Assembly (NCBI RefSeq): GCF_000143415.4
Contig: NW_003314420.1
Location: 31,914 to 78,796 of the forward strand
DNA length: 46,883 bases
Direction of reading: 5' to 3'
Source: Selaginella moellendorffii
Taxonomy: Eukaryota > Streptophyta > Lycopodiopsida > Selaginellales > Selaginellaceae
Shown: positions 11,238 through 21,249 of the stretch, in pieces
How the letters are laid out: each line of letters opens with the position of its first letter
Numbering within the stretch: position 1 is the stretch's first letter
Program-made: the position numbers and the translations under genes
Notes under the pieces: model-generated
Told to the model about the DNA's origin: nothing
The model's input: only the letters and a program-made list of their open reading frames with translations
Database searches by the model: none

Positions 11238-13739
11238 GGCACTAGCAAGAGCACCAACTTCCACCCAACGAGTCAAGTAGTCAGAAGCAATAATAACATA
11301 CTCATTGCCAGCAGTCGATCGCGGAAAAGGTCCCATAAGATCAAACGCCACTAACTCAAACGGACGAGAAACTGCAATTGACTCCAACCGTCCTTCCGCA
11401 GCACAAGGGGGAGTATTACGAGCTTGGCACCAAACGCAGCTACGCACATACCGGATAATATCACGTCGCATTTCTGGCCAATAGAAAGATCTGTGCAGCT
11501 TCTCGGTGACACGACGGTGTCCCATATGCCCACCTAGAATAGGAGAATCATGGTAGGTATGGAGAAACCGCGGAATAAACACCGAAGGCACCACCAGCCG
11601 TAAATGAGCATCAGGATCCGTCCCCACAAAATAAAGAAGGCCATCTTCAAGGCGATATTGAGAATGTAAATGCCGAAAAGGCAAGTCATCAGCAAGTGAT
11701 GCAGGATTCTCAAACCCATCTCGAAGCCTTCGAATCCATAGCTCAATCTTTTGAGCCTCGCGAACCTCATCCAGAGAAGGTAGATCTTGCTCTACGCCCT
11801 GTGGACACTGAACGTCAAGGACAGCAACCGTCGACGGCACAGAATCCTCATCTAGAAAATCCACAGATGCTGGAACAACAGGTTCGTCAGAAACATGAGA
11901 AGTGAGTGGAGAAGGAAGAGGAGCTCGAGAAAGGGCATCAGCATCAGCCATAGAACTCCCTGGGCGATGAACAACATCGAAATCATATATCTGAAGCTTC
12001 AAAGCCCATCGAGCCGTACGACCAACCAGGTTCTTCCGCTTCAATAATGAAGTAACAGCAGCATGGTCACCTTCAAGTAACATCCGAGAACCATGTAGAT
12101 AGGCATGAAGTTTCTCGAAACCCCAGACTGCTGCTAAACACTCCTTCTCCGTCGTGGAGTAGTTCATCTTCGCTGGTTGTAATGTATGGCTTATGTATGC
12201 AATAGGATGGCGCTGACCAGGCACACTCGAGCTCTCTTGCATCAACACACCTCCAAGACCAATGTCAGAAGCATCCACGCGCAAAATAAAAGGTCGAGTA
12301 TAGTCAGGATATGCCAAAACCGGAGGAGTCGTCAATAGCTCTTTGAGATTCACGAACGCCCGCTCACAATCGGGAGACCAGATGAAAGATGACGTTGATG
12401 ACTTCAGCAACGCTCGCAATGGTAAAGTGTGATCGGAAAGATGATCCACAAAACGACCGAGATACTGCACCTTACCCAAAAAGCGCTGCACATCATTCAC
12501 ACACTTTGGAGTAGGGAACTTTAGAACAGCCACAAGTTTGTCAGGATCAACTTGCAAACCCTCACGAGAAATACGGTACCCAAGATAAGTTGTGTCCTTG
12601 GACCCAAACACGCACTTCGACCGCTTCAGCTTTAAACCAACGTCGCGTAGCCGATCCAACACTTTACAAACATCACGAACATGCTCCTCCCACGTCCCCT
12701 CCGAGTGGATCAAGACATCATCAATGAAGTCAGCCGTCACCTCTGGCATATCGCAAAGAACCTCGTCCATCATTCGCTGAAAAGTTGCTGGAGCATTGTT
12801 CAAACCAAACGGCATCACCAAAAACTCGTACAAACCAAATGGTGTACGAAAAGCAGTCTTAGGAATATCGTCTTCAGCCATCGGTACTTGCCAATACCTA
12901 GAAGCAAGATCTAGCTTGGTGAACCAACGACTTCGCCCCAGACGATCCAAGAGATCAGCAGTGTGAGGAAGAGGGTACACGTCCGGGATCATCACTTCAT
13001 TTAACGGACGATAGTCGATGCAGAAACGAATACTCCCATCAGGCTTTGTCACAAGATGAGGTTCACATGCCCAAGGACTCCGCGACTTCCGAATAACACC
13101 CTTCTCCAACATCTCCTTGACGTTTGGACGTAAAATCTTGATCTCCTTGGGTGACCGACGATGAACAGGAACCTTGATTGGACAAGCATCCCCGGTTGGA
13201 ATGGGATGACGTGTGGCAATCTTGGCCCCAGACGATAGGTCAAATTCAAAGAGATCAGAATACTCCTTCATGAGCTGGTCAACAGCTGCAACACAAAGAT
13301 CATCAGAGGGATCGGAAAAGGGAAGAGCAGAACAAGATGGAAACACAAGAGGAAATAATGGGGGAACAAAAGTAATGGAAGCAGAGGTAGAAGTAGAGGG
13401 ACGAAGAGGCACGGAAGTGAGAGGAATGGATGAAACATAAGGAAGTATGAGACAAGGGGGAAAAGCCTCAAAGTCACACTTGGCATGATTGTGCTGCAAC
13501 CAATCCATACCAAGAATGAGGTCAAAAGCTTGACTCGCCACCACCCGCAACGACTGCAACTCAAGCTCGAGATCGCCCACACGCACAACTAGGTCTGCCT
13601 CATCTCGTGCACATGCATGTGTACGGCCGTTGCCATAAAGAATGAAAACTGGATCCGCCGCACGACGCAAGTGTAGACGACAACGTGTGGCAACAAGTCG
13701 AGCAATAGAAGATAAACTCGAACCTGTATCAACCAACAC
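11238..13739 (-). pseudogene. pol: gypsy Pol (protease, RT, RNase H, partial integrase)
   Basis: Long open minus-strand frame of about 830 residues. The aspartic protease motif DTGSS is at residues 4-8. Reverse transcriptase has RFCIDYRPLNE and a catalytic box FIDD near residue 338, where most relatives have YIDD or YLDD. RNase H shows DASD (about 486), the EKEC glutamate, GDH and DADALSR. The integrase zinc finger (H-x-H ... C-x2-C, about 729-769) is followed by FDLMGPFP and SDYLTRW, giving the first two core aspartates. The third catalytic residue and the C-terminus are gone. The last nine or so residues of the open frame (down to 11214) are LARD-A sequence read through. RT and RNase H look intact, so loss is mainly by truncation. 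Confidence 0.9.
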
Positions 13740-13874
13740 GGAGAGAAGAATAGGAGACCTCTTGTTATAAAAACGAGCTTAACACTGGATGAACCGGTGC
13801 CGAGTGAACCCCTTGATGATACTCCCGAAAGAAAGATGGAGGGGTCACTAACTTATTCGCGCAAGGTCCCTCCA

Positions 13875-14807
13875 TTACTCGCGCGACTCCTCGTTTCCCG
13901 AATGCACCTCGGTATCCAAACCTTCCACCGCAGCAGCACCAACGGGACGTTGCTGACGCCAAGGTCTCCACCCAGGAAATGGAGGTCGCCAATCCGGAAA
14001 GCGCCGACAACGCCAATAAGTATGACCAACTTCATCACACGCCCAGCAACGAATGTCACGGCCACGACCACGTCCTCGCCCTTGTCCTTGGACTCGAGTA
14101 GCAGCAGCATCAACCTCCATGGGAACAGGACCATCACTCATAGGAAGTGGAGCTGAAGGACGTGTAGCAAGAAGTGGAAGAGGCGACGTCTCATAACGTT
14201 GTGCCAAACGAAGAGCATCGTCAAGAGTGGCAGGAGCAAGTGCATGCACAAGTCCGACAAGATCCTGACGAAGTGCTGGCCACAACATTCCTAGCTTGAT
14301 CCGCTCCGACTGATTTGGCTCTGCACGAAGCAAAAGACTTCGGAAACGAACGCCAAATTGCATCACCGACTCAGATGGCCCTTGGCGAAGACGATGCAAT
14401 TGTTGGAAGGCATCATCACAATCGTCGGCGTGTCCGAAGGCGCGTTTGAAGACGTCCGGAAGAACACTCCAATCGCCACGAGTAGCTGCGCTCAATCCAT
14501 TGTACCACTGCAATGCCGTCCCTTGAAGACATGTGGGGAACTCACACAAACGTCGAGCATCATCCCAAGAATGATATGTGGCAATCACCGTGAAGTGATC
14601 GAACCAATGGTACACATCATCCCCAGGATTCCCACGAAAGAACTCCGGCCAAACGCGAGGATTGGCACCAAAAGCAGAAGGAGTTGTACCATGTGCCGTG
14701 AACGCCGCCATCAACTGAGTTTGGTTGTTCAATTGCAAGCGCATAGCATCAAGCAATTGAACCAACTACTGCTCTAGAGTCAAAGGAGGAGATTGCGGAT
14801 CGGCCAT
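13875..14807 (-). pseudogene. gag: gypsy Gag with CCHC zinc knuckle
   Basis: The likely original start is the ATG at 14807 (MADPQSPPLT...). An in-frame TAG at 14768-14766 stops it after about 13 codons. The remaining frame of some 296 residues holds a capsid-type domain (VYHWFDHF, GTALQWYNGL, FQQLHRLRQGPSESVMQF), an RGRGRGR basic stretch, and a zinc knuckle CWACDEVGHTYWRC (C-x2-C-x4-H-x4-C). Gag and pol are in different frames with a stop between them around 13750-13875, so a frameshift has also occurred. Gag would form the retrotransposon's cytoplasmic particle. Confidence 0.85.
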
Positions 14808-15041
14808 GAAAATGAATGAGAAAGAAAGAGCAAAAGAAGAGAAATGACAAAAAGCTGAAAAGAAATGGTAGATCTAGACAATGCAAAAAAGCTAGATCTA
14901 AACCAAAATCTTGAAAGGAAAGAACAAAAGAAAAGAAATGGAAAAAGCTAGATCTAGACAATGCAAAAGCTAGATCTAAACCGAAATCCCAAATCCAAGC
15001 ACTCCCCAGGGACAATCAAAGGTGCCCCTCATCTCCACCAA
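14808..15041 (-). other. gypsy 5' leader with internal duplication and putative primer site
   Basis: Untranslated leader between LTR and gag. A segment with AGATCTAGACAATGCAAAA and GCTAGATCTAAACC occurs twice (about 14863-14911 and 14936-14988). Directly inside the LTR end, minus-strand TTGGTGGAGATGAGGGGC occupies the primer-binding-site position; I could not assign it to a tRNA. Confidence 0.6.
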
Positions 15042-15215
15042 TGTGAGTGCATGGAATATGGAAAGGGAATACAGAAATGTGCATATCAATTAACCCAAAA
15101 ACCCTAGCTTATATACAGGAGCGAGTGGTCCGGATTGAAACCAATCCGACGGCTACCAAAATCCACTATGCTAATATTAGTATACGGCATCGTAGCCGTA
15201 CACTTGGCCCTCACA
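15042..15215 (-). mobile_element. gypsy 5' LTR (about 174 bp)
   Basis: Bounded by TGTGAG (15042) and CTCACA (15215), a short inverted repeat typical of LTR ends, with the primer-site region adjacent at 15041. The partner LTR is lost, so the outer edge rests on the TG/CA ends only. The adjacent bases ATAAG (15216-15220) would be the target-site copy. Confidence 0.6.
15108..15115 (-). promoter_or_regulatory. TATA box in gypsy LTR
   Basis: Minus-strand TATATAAG sits inside the short LTR, upstream of leader and gag, where an LTR promoter TATA box is expected. Confidence 0.55.
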
Positions 15216-15489
15216 ATAAGAAATTATATAAATGAGAATATATTTATAAACATACTTTATGGAGAAAAATACAGGTTTAAATATAAACTTAGATCTGACA
15301 CTTTACTATGCTTGGAATCTATCCAAGATCTCTTTGCACTTGGTGTCACTGCATATAGGACGTAGCATATTGGAAGAGCTGTTAACACCTGGAAAACAAT
15401 GATCTTGGAACCTATAAATTATATGAGGCACAAAATATACAATGTTCAAATATCGTATGAGCTTAGTCCCCTCCTAACTGCCAACTTCA
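15216..15489. other. AT-rich spacer without a gene
   Basis: No convincing coding sequence. It separates the gypsy LTR from the PPR remnant and may include the decayed C-terminal end of that gene. Confidence 0.5.
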
Positions 15490-16240
15490 TGCCAGTTTGG
15501 GAGCAATAGTTTCCAAAAGTACTTGGACAACATTTTTGCTGCATCAACACAAAGAGTTCCAAATCTACTATTGGTTTCCCGACCTTGCCGTAGACACCAC
15601 ATTGTTACATGGAATCCCGTCAAAGACTCTGACGAGCATCTACCACACTCTGCACTTGAGATACATCTCCACCAAGCTGCTCAACACGAATATAACTTGG
15701 TCGCATCCATGGCTGGCTGCCTGAGCGTGGATCACTCTTCCTTTCTCCAACGATCTTTTCTTCATGACACCTTGCAACCTTTTCTCTCGCGGCCTTCTTT
15801 TTTCACTCGCTCCAATCCAATTGCGAACTCCCCGTTTTGCACGTAGCCAAAAACCATGACAGTCCATGAGACCACATTGTTGCATTGAATCTTGCAAAAG
15901 ACCCAAAGAGCATTCACCAAGCTCCCACACTTGAGATACATATCCACCAAGCTACTTGCCATGAAGATATCTTCTTCGAATCCATTCTTTGCACCCAGGC
16001 AATGGATTTCTACCCGTTCTCTAAGCAGCTCTTTCTCAAGCTCTTGCAATCCTATCCCTTGGCAGCCAGATTCCAGCGGGCCGTAAGCACCACGAGGGTA
16101 GTAGTCGATCAATCCAGAGAACTGGAGCGGTGCTGGAGCTCCGACTGGCCATGGCATCGAAGACCTGGCATTGGATTAAATTACATTGTCATGGATGATC
16201 CTTCCTCCCTGGAGATGCACACACTTCCACATTCCTTGAG
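15490..16240 (-). pseudogene. PPR protein pseudogene (several PPR repeats)
   Basis: Minus-strand frames show pentatricopeptide repeats in tandem: GRIIHDNVI near 16200; EIHCLGAKNGFEEDIFMASS with LVDMYLKCGSLVNAL and NNVVSWTVMVFGYVQNG at about 16050-15870; then KGRVIHAQAASHG, LSSLVEMYLKC and VFDGIPCNNVVS at about 15780-15600. The linked units alternate in the way of PLS-class plant PPR proteins, which bind organellar RNA. Stops and frameshifts occur between units, and no start or C-terminal E/DYW domain can be placed. It is divergent from, and about 90 bp away from, the SERINC start at 16332. The repeat wording reminds me of fern PPR families; that is recollection, not a search. Confidence 0.75.
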
Positions 16241-16465
16241 CACCAGAAGCGAGGAGACACTGATAAGAACTAAAGCGAAGGGACAATGTAATCAAATTCT
16301 AGGGTTTTGCTTCTTGATCTAGCAAACGCCGATGACATCTTGTCTAGCATCCGGCTGCACGGCTTCGCTTGCCAGGCTTGTAAGGGATTAGCGAGCAGCA
16401 TCTCTGATTGGCAAGAATCATGTATAGCAGCTGCTCTCCTTGCTGCTCGCATGGATGCTGCGTGA

Positions 16466-16473
16466 CCTCACGT
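16466..16473. repeat. hAT target-site duplication, left
   Basis: CCTCACGT, matching CCTCATGT at 19388-19395 in 7 of 8 bases. Eight-base duplications are diagnostic of hAT insertion. Confidence 0.85.
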
Positions 16474-16483
16474 CATAGCTTCA

Positions 16484-16575
16484 AAACACGAACACGAACA
16501 CGAACACGGCATTCAATTTTTTGAACACGAACACGGAACACGGAAATGAACACGGATAAACACGGGTGAAAGCAC
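16484..16575. repeat. hAT subterminal repeats, left end
   Basis: Repeats of CACGAA, AACACG and ACACGG directly inside the terminal inverted repeat. Their complement (CGTGTT, CCGTGTT) fills the other end at 19233-19372. Such motifs are the usual transposase binding sites of hAT elements. Confidence 0.7.
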
Positions 16576-16601
16576 GAATATTCTCTAGAATATTCTACTT
16601 A

Positions 16602-18587
16602 TCACTCCATCTCATCTAGAAGCTCCTCATTAGCAGCATCATCATCTTCATCTTCGTCCTCTTCTTCCATAGCTTCAATATCAGCATCAGTAATTTGAGG
16701 AATACTTCCTGTCTGGCTCAATCCCACAAACTTGTCATAGGAAGTGTGGCTCCCTATCAACTTGGTATTACTGGCCACAAATACCAAGTCTGCAATCCGG
16801 CTCACTGCTAAGCAATTCCTCTTCTTTGAAGTGATGTGCCCAAAAATGCTGAACAATCACTCCACAGATGAGGAAGAACTTGCTTGACTAAGCACTCAAA
16901 TTGCCAACCTCTGCAAATCTGGACCTGAGTAGCCATTGTCCTCCCACCACTGCACAGAACCCTTTGTTGTACGATCCATCTGAGAGTCCCCGGTGCCAAA
17001 ACTACCCTCCAAGTTCCTGTATTGGCAAAGCTGATTTTTTATAGTTGACCTTTGCTGATAGTCAGGGAACTGGATCTCCAAGTACATGTTCCAATCTTTG
17101 GAAACTTCCCTGGATTTTTCCTGTCCTTGCCCCTGAAACTTTGGATCAAGCGTGTATGCCACAGAGTGAAAGGTGCTATGATAAGCCCACCACCTGTTTG
17201 AAATCAGTTGGTTTAGCTCCTCATACCTTAGATTGTTCTCCTCTTGTTGACAGATGTTCTCGCTCATCTGATCCATCCCCTCGTAGACCTCGTAGACCAG
17301 GCACGTCTCCGTCAACCATCCATAGCAAATACATCACCCTCCTTGAAACACCCAGCATGTGGTTAACCTCGTTCCAATATGTATCTTTGAACACAATTCC
17401 TCGGCATGCTATCCCAGAATCTGTTCTTGACTCTAGCCTTGCATTGTAAGCGTCACTCAGAAACATTTGTTGTAGCTTTGGTCTCAGCTCCACCAATCTC
17501 TCCATCATAAGAAAGTTGAAGGCGAATCGTGTTTCACTGAACTTCAACACTCGTCGTGAAGAGAAGGATGCCAAAATCGCTACTAGATGCGAATGGTTCC
17601 GGAGGAAGCCACCCAGAGTCTTTCCCTTGTCTAGCAGCCCAACCATCCATGGTAGTTTTGCGAAATCCTTGAGAATGTTGTTCAAACAATGAGCTAAGCA
17701 TGGAGCCCATATAATCCTTGGCTTCCTCGCCTCTAGAAGCCTAGCAGCAGCCTTGTTTGAAGCCTCACCATCCGTGACAATAAGAACAACATTCTCCTCT
17801 CCAACAATCTCGATACCTTGCTCCCATGTCGCAAAAACGTTATCAGCTGTCTTCCCACTAGAAGATATATCAATGGCCTCGAGAAAAGTCGACTGTCCTC
17901 TGCTGTATGCAACAAGCCCCATGATATGTCGATTTCTTGTGTCATTCCATGCATCAGCAACAAGAGTAACCCCACAATTCTTCCAACGTGCCTTCACCTT
18001 GGCAAGTTGAACTTCAAGATTGGCTTTCTCCACTTGCAACAATTGCTCTCGCAATGCTGTCTCTGTTGGAAGATCGTTCCATGCCTTGCAATCTGCTGCA
18101 CCATCTCCTTGAAATGGTGAGAACGAGCTTTTGCAAATGGTATGTGCTCGTTCTAGAAAAATCGTCCTATAGCCATATCCACTGCTTCCTTCCTTTTTGG
18201 ATCAAAGAATCCCGGATTCCCTGCTGTCGTTGCGAAAAAAAACCTGGAAATTCCTTCTACAGAATTGCCACCTGGTGTAGAACTCTGGGAAGCAACAAAA
18301 CTCTCTCCTCCAGTGCTTTGGATGCCTTCGACACGTGTAGAAACTGCTCGTTTCTTGCTTTGGTGTTTTCCAGCCAAAACTTGGTCGTCGATGGTTTTAG
18401 CCATCTCCCTAAGCTGTTGTCTCTTCTCTACTGAGATGACATCACAACTTAAGATTTCATGACCAGCTTCCCCTGTGAGATGTCCCCTCACACGATCCAC
18501 ACCTGAAACTTTGTCTCTCAACGAACACCATTTGCAAGACCAGCGTCGATGCCCACTACGGCAGTTTGTTTGATCACCAAGGATCAC
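16602..18587 (-). pseudogene. hAT transposase pseudogene (BED + DUF659 + dimerisation domain)
   Basis: N-terminal BED-type zinc finger near 18540 (SCKWCSLRDKVSGVDRVRGH followed by HEILSC). The DUF659-like catalytic region at about 18050-17300 reads GVTLVADAWNDTRNR, FLEAIDISSSGKTADNVF, VGEENVVLIVTDGEASNKAA and IIWAPCLAHCLNNIL. The C-terminal half continues with ISNRWWAYHSTFHSVAYTLD, and the dimerisation block carries SIFGHITSKKRNCL and ends in an acidic tail. Defects: a frameshift near 18130; a frameshift near 17300 next to a repeated GTCTACGAG; and two in-frame TGA codons near 16900 and 16856 in the dimerisation domain (after RLAI and after SSSVE). It cannot make a full transposase. Confidence 0.88.
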
Positions 18588-19232
18588 TTCTTCCCACCAA
18601 ATGGATGATGGATGTCACCCTGTTGAAGTCCTCCTGCTCTGGCTCCCAGATGCCATCACTCAGCTCAACCTCTAAAATCCTGCACCTGCCTCTACTCCAA
18701 TCCACAATCACTCAGTCCAACCTCTAAAATCCCACACCCTGCTGCTGCTCCAATCCACAATTGCTCAGCCTCTAAAATCCCACACCCTGCTCCTGTTCCA
18801 ATCCACAATCGGTCACGCCCTGCGCCTAAATTTTTTTTGAAAAACTCAAAATTTTAGAATCACGCCGTCAATAACACAATCGCAATGCCAAGCAACTAAG
18901 AATCACAGCAATCTACAAAGATGCAGTGCCAAGCAGCTAAGAATTATGGCAGAAGCAATCCAAGGAGAAAATTTGGGAGAGAAAATCTACAAACCTGGAG
19001 ACAATGATCAGGAATTTTTTGCAGCAAAATCAGGCTTGGCTGAGTGCCATTCCTCCCACTCCAGCGCTAGAATCCTAGAGAGGGCATTCCCAGCCCAAGA
19101 AAATCGCCATAGATCGCTGGAAAAACCTTTTGATTGATCGCAGGAATTTTTTATTGATCGCAAAACAAGAAAACATCAAAGCGCAAAACGCTCATGTGAA
19201 CCACGTGAGCTATTGTTTTAGAACATGGCATG
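18588..19232. other. Non-coding part of the hAT element
   Basis: Between transposase start and the right subterminal repeats. It contains a decayed direct repeat with CTCTAAAATCC and CAATCCACAAT units (about 18660-18815), and no coding sequence I can support. Confidence 0.5.
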
Positions 19233-19372
19233 GTCACACGGTATTTGACCGTGTTTCAACCGTGTTTGGAGCCGTGTTTTGGAGCATTGACCGAGGCAAT
19301 GAACACAGCCCGTGTTAACACGGCTGGGGGCCGTGTTCGTGTCACCACGCCAACACGCCGTGGTGCACGGCA
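19233..19372. repeat. hAT subterminal repeats, right end
   Basis: Multiple CCGTGTT, CGTGTTCGTG and ACACGGC motifs, the inverted counterpart of the left-end repeats at 16484-16575. Confidence 0.7.
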
Positions 19373-19387
19373 TGTTTTGAAGCACTG

Positions 19388-19395
19388 CCTCATGT
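19388..19395. repeat. hAT target-site duplication, right
   Basis: CCTCATGT, partner of 16466-16473. Reading through this copy restores a continuous SERINC frame across the insertion site. Confidence 0.85.
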
Positions 19396-20014
19396 GGCCA
19401 ATCCTGGAGAAAATCCTGTGTAAGTTCTTGCACTTTACGACAGCAACTTTTTGTTTTGCTTGTGGCCGGGATCAATGATTGGCTTGGCACACAAGCTGTT
19501 CTACGCGTGAGCTTTGGGAGATTCTTCTTCTTCATTGAATTAGCACTGCTTATGTTTGGAGTTAAGTACCAAAGCAATCACAGGGACTCATGGCATCAAT
19601 GATCAACCTTATCATCTGGTCTGGTCTCACTGTGCTTGGCCTCATCCTTCTTCCCAACGACATTGTGGATGCTGACAGTAAATCTAGTGCTTCTTTCTTG
19701 GAATTACAACCATAGTTTCTTTGTTCTTCTGGCAGGAAGACTCTCGACATAAAACTGGAACACTGCATGGATTGCCAAAGAGAGTCAGTTCTAGTGATGT
19801 TCTTCCTCATTTCTTTTCCTCTTATACATATAACAAGATTCACAGTTCACAGGTATAATCCCTTGCTTGCTGTGTCCTTAGTGTGCTACATCATGCAGGA
19901 CATCTGTATAAGTGGTTCAATCCTGCTTATCAAGATTGCAAGCTCAATCTCTTCTTTATCACGAGCTCGCTATCTCTCGGCATCGCTTTCACTGCTATCT
20001 CTGTGCATCCTCAG

Positions 20015-20082
20015 GTAACTTTTAAGCTGGAGTTTTTTCTTTTGAGTGTGAAGGATGGTTTTTTTGTTCTTTTTTGTTCCAG
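20015..20082 (+). other. Intron of the SERINC pseudogene
   Basis: Begins GTAACT after VHPQ and ends in a T-rich tract with TTCCAG before GTGAATGG. The flanking reading frames match consecutive SERINC segments, so this is a real spliceosomal intron and the copy came from genomic DNA. Confidence 0.75.
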
Positions 20083-20693
20083 GTGAATGGGCGGTGATAG
20101 TGCCTGCTTCGGTGATAGCGCTCTACTGCATGTATATATGCTACAGTGCATTGTCAAGACTACGATTGCGTTGGAGTGCCCAAGCATGCCGAGGTGGTTT
20201 TTATAAACACACTCGTCATGGGAATGGCCACCCTGCTTATCTCCGTGATATACTCCACGGCTTGAGCAGGCTCTCAACGACTTTCCTGTCACCGCCAGCT
20301 CCTCCTCACAATGCAAAGGAGCTTCTAGAAGAAGAATTGAGTAGAAAAACTCTTACTCTCGAGGAGAAATTTCAAAACCAACCACAAACTAAGTGGCACT
20401 GGATCTGAGCACGACTTCCACGAAGCAAAGAAACAGTCCCAACACTGTCATGTATGTTTACTTGTTCTGTTATCTTGTCTTTGCCCTTGCGAGAATGTAC
20501 TCGGCTATGTTGCTCACCAGATGGGGAAACCCTGAAGACAGATGCTATCGATGTTGGCTGGCATTCAGAATGGGTCCGGATCGGCACAATGTGGTTCACA
20601 ACAGCACTATACATTTGGTCGCTCATAGATCCACTCATTCTTCCATGCAAAGTAAGCAGATATCATCGAGTTTATTGTAAAGTAGTGTTGTAA

Positions 20694-21223
20694 ATTTGAA
20701 GAAATTACAAGTCTTTGGTTGGAAACAAATTAAGAGTTTCCACCATCTAGTGTTGAAGATCGATTGCCTGCATGGAAGAATGAGGAACAAAAACTGATTG
20801 AGTTTTTCTTAGTTTTTACCTTGTTCCTGCATAGAAGGTGAGTTGGATCTCATACAACTTTTTAGATGCCATGTCTCTGGAAGGTCATGTGCACAATCAT
20901 CTTCAACCTGTGAAATCACACAGTCAGAACAAATGCATAGCCATAGATCGTGAATGAAGCAAGAATGCTACTTTTTTCCTCAAGAATAAAAGAACTTTCA
21001 CAATCTGCCGCCACAGTCTACCCTAAAAAATTATAACCCAAAAGGTGATTTCAATTGTCACTACCTCTTTGCCACATGTAATAATTGTAACCCTCCTTTT
21101 GGAGAGTCACAAATCTAGTCCTTCTGATTAAGAGCATCCACCATAAGTAAAATTAGATATTCTTAAAATGAAATAAAATACACTAGATGCCATATGCTAA
21201 TAGCACTTTTAAACAAGGGAGTA
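20694..21223. other. Stretch without a gene
   Basis: Moderately AT-rich sequence downstream of the SERINC remnant. No coding sequence or RNA gene that I can support. Confidence 0.5.
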
Positions 21224-21249
21224 CTAACAGAGTGCCCAGCTCCACTAGG
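21224..21249 (-). mobile_element. Helitron-type 3' end (minus), degenerate
   Basis: Minus strand reads CTCCTAGTGGAGCTGGGC followed by a short spacer and TTAG, then T (21223). This resembles the tail at 28301-28333. The CTRR rule is met loosely (TTAG instead of CTAG). An element with this tail would extend to higher coordinates, over the BIG5 fragment. Confidence 0.45.

Larger units (their letters stand above)
11238..15215 (-). mobile_element. Ty3/gypsy LTR retrotransposon, 3' truncated
   Basis: Element read on minus: short LTR (15215-15042), leader, gag, then pol with protease, reverse transcriptase, RNase H and part of integrase. It ends abruptly near 11238 inside the integrase core where LARD-A sequence begins, so the rest of integrase and the 3' LTR are lost. 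Order PR-RT-RH-IN identifies the Ty3/gypsy superfamily. No chromodomain can be assessed because that end is missing. Confidence 0.9.
16474..19387 (-). mobile_element. hAT DNA transposon (2914 bp)
   Basis: Terminal inverted repeats are CATAGCTTCAAAACACG at the left and, reverse-complemented from the right, CAGTGCTTCAAAACATG. They are flanked by 8-bp duplications (7/8 match). The transposase gene is on minus with BED finger, DUF659-like domain and hAT dimerisation domain. The ends are rich in CACG-type subterminal motifs. Length is normal for an autonomous hAT, but the transposase is broken. It sits inside the first exon of the SERINC pseudogene. Confidence 0.9.
16332..20660 (+). pseudogene. 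SERINC / TMS membrane protein pseudogene, split by a hAT element
   Basis: Serine incorporator family: multi-pass membrane proteins, about ten helices, of endomembranes. The start ATG at 16332 gives MTSCLASGCTA, and a Cys-rich CQACKGLASSIS follows in a neighbouring frame. ARIMY and then LSLLLAWMLRDL run into the transposon at 16473. Coding resumes at 19396 with WPILEKIL in the same frame. Next come TQAVLRVSFGRFFFFIELAL and MFGVKYQSNHRDSWH, MINLIIWSGLTVLGLILLPN, YNPLLAVSLVCYIMQ, and FNPAYQDCKLNLFFITSSLS. After an intron the sequence continues VPASVIALYCMYICYSALS, STTFLSPPAPPHNAKELL, MYSAMLLT and DVGWHSEWVRIGTMWFTT, ending with WSLIDPLILP. Several single-base frameshifts show it was decaying besides the insertion. 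The retained intron argues against a processed copy. Confidence 0.85.

Noticed and set aside
13797-14156. Plus-strand frames opposite gag and pol (also 11696-11905 and 12592-12914)
   Set aside because: Antisense shadows of the gypsy genes.
15042-15215. Longer gypsy LTR extending to the AT-rich region
   Set aside because: TGTGAG/CTCACA ends and the TATA box fit the short version; no second LTR is available to prove either.
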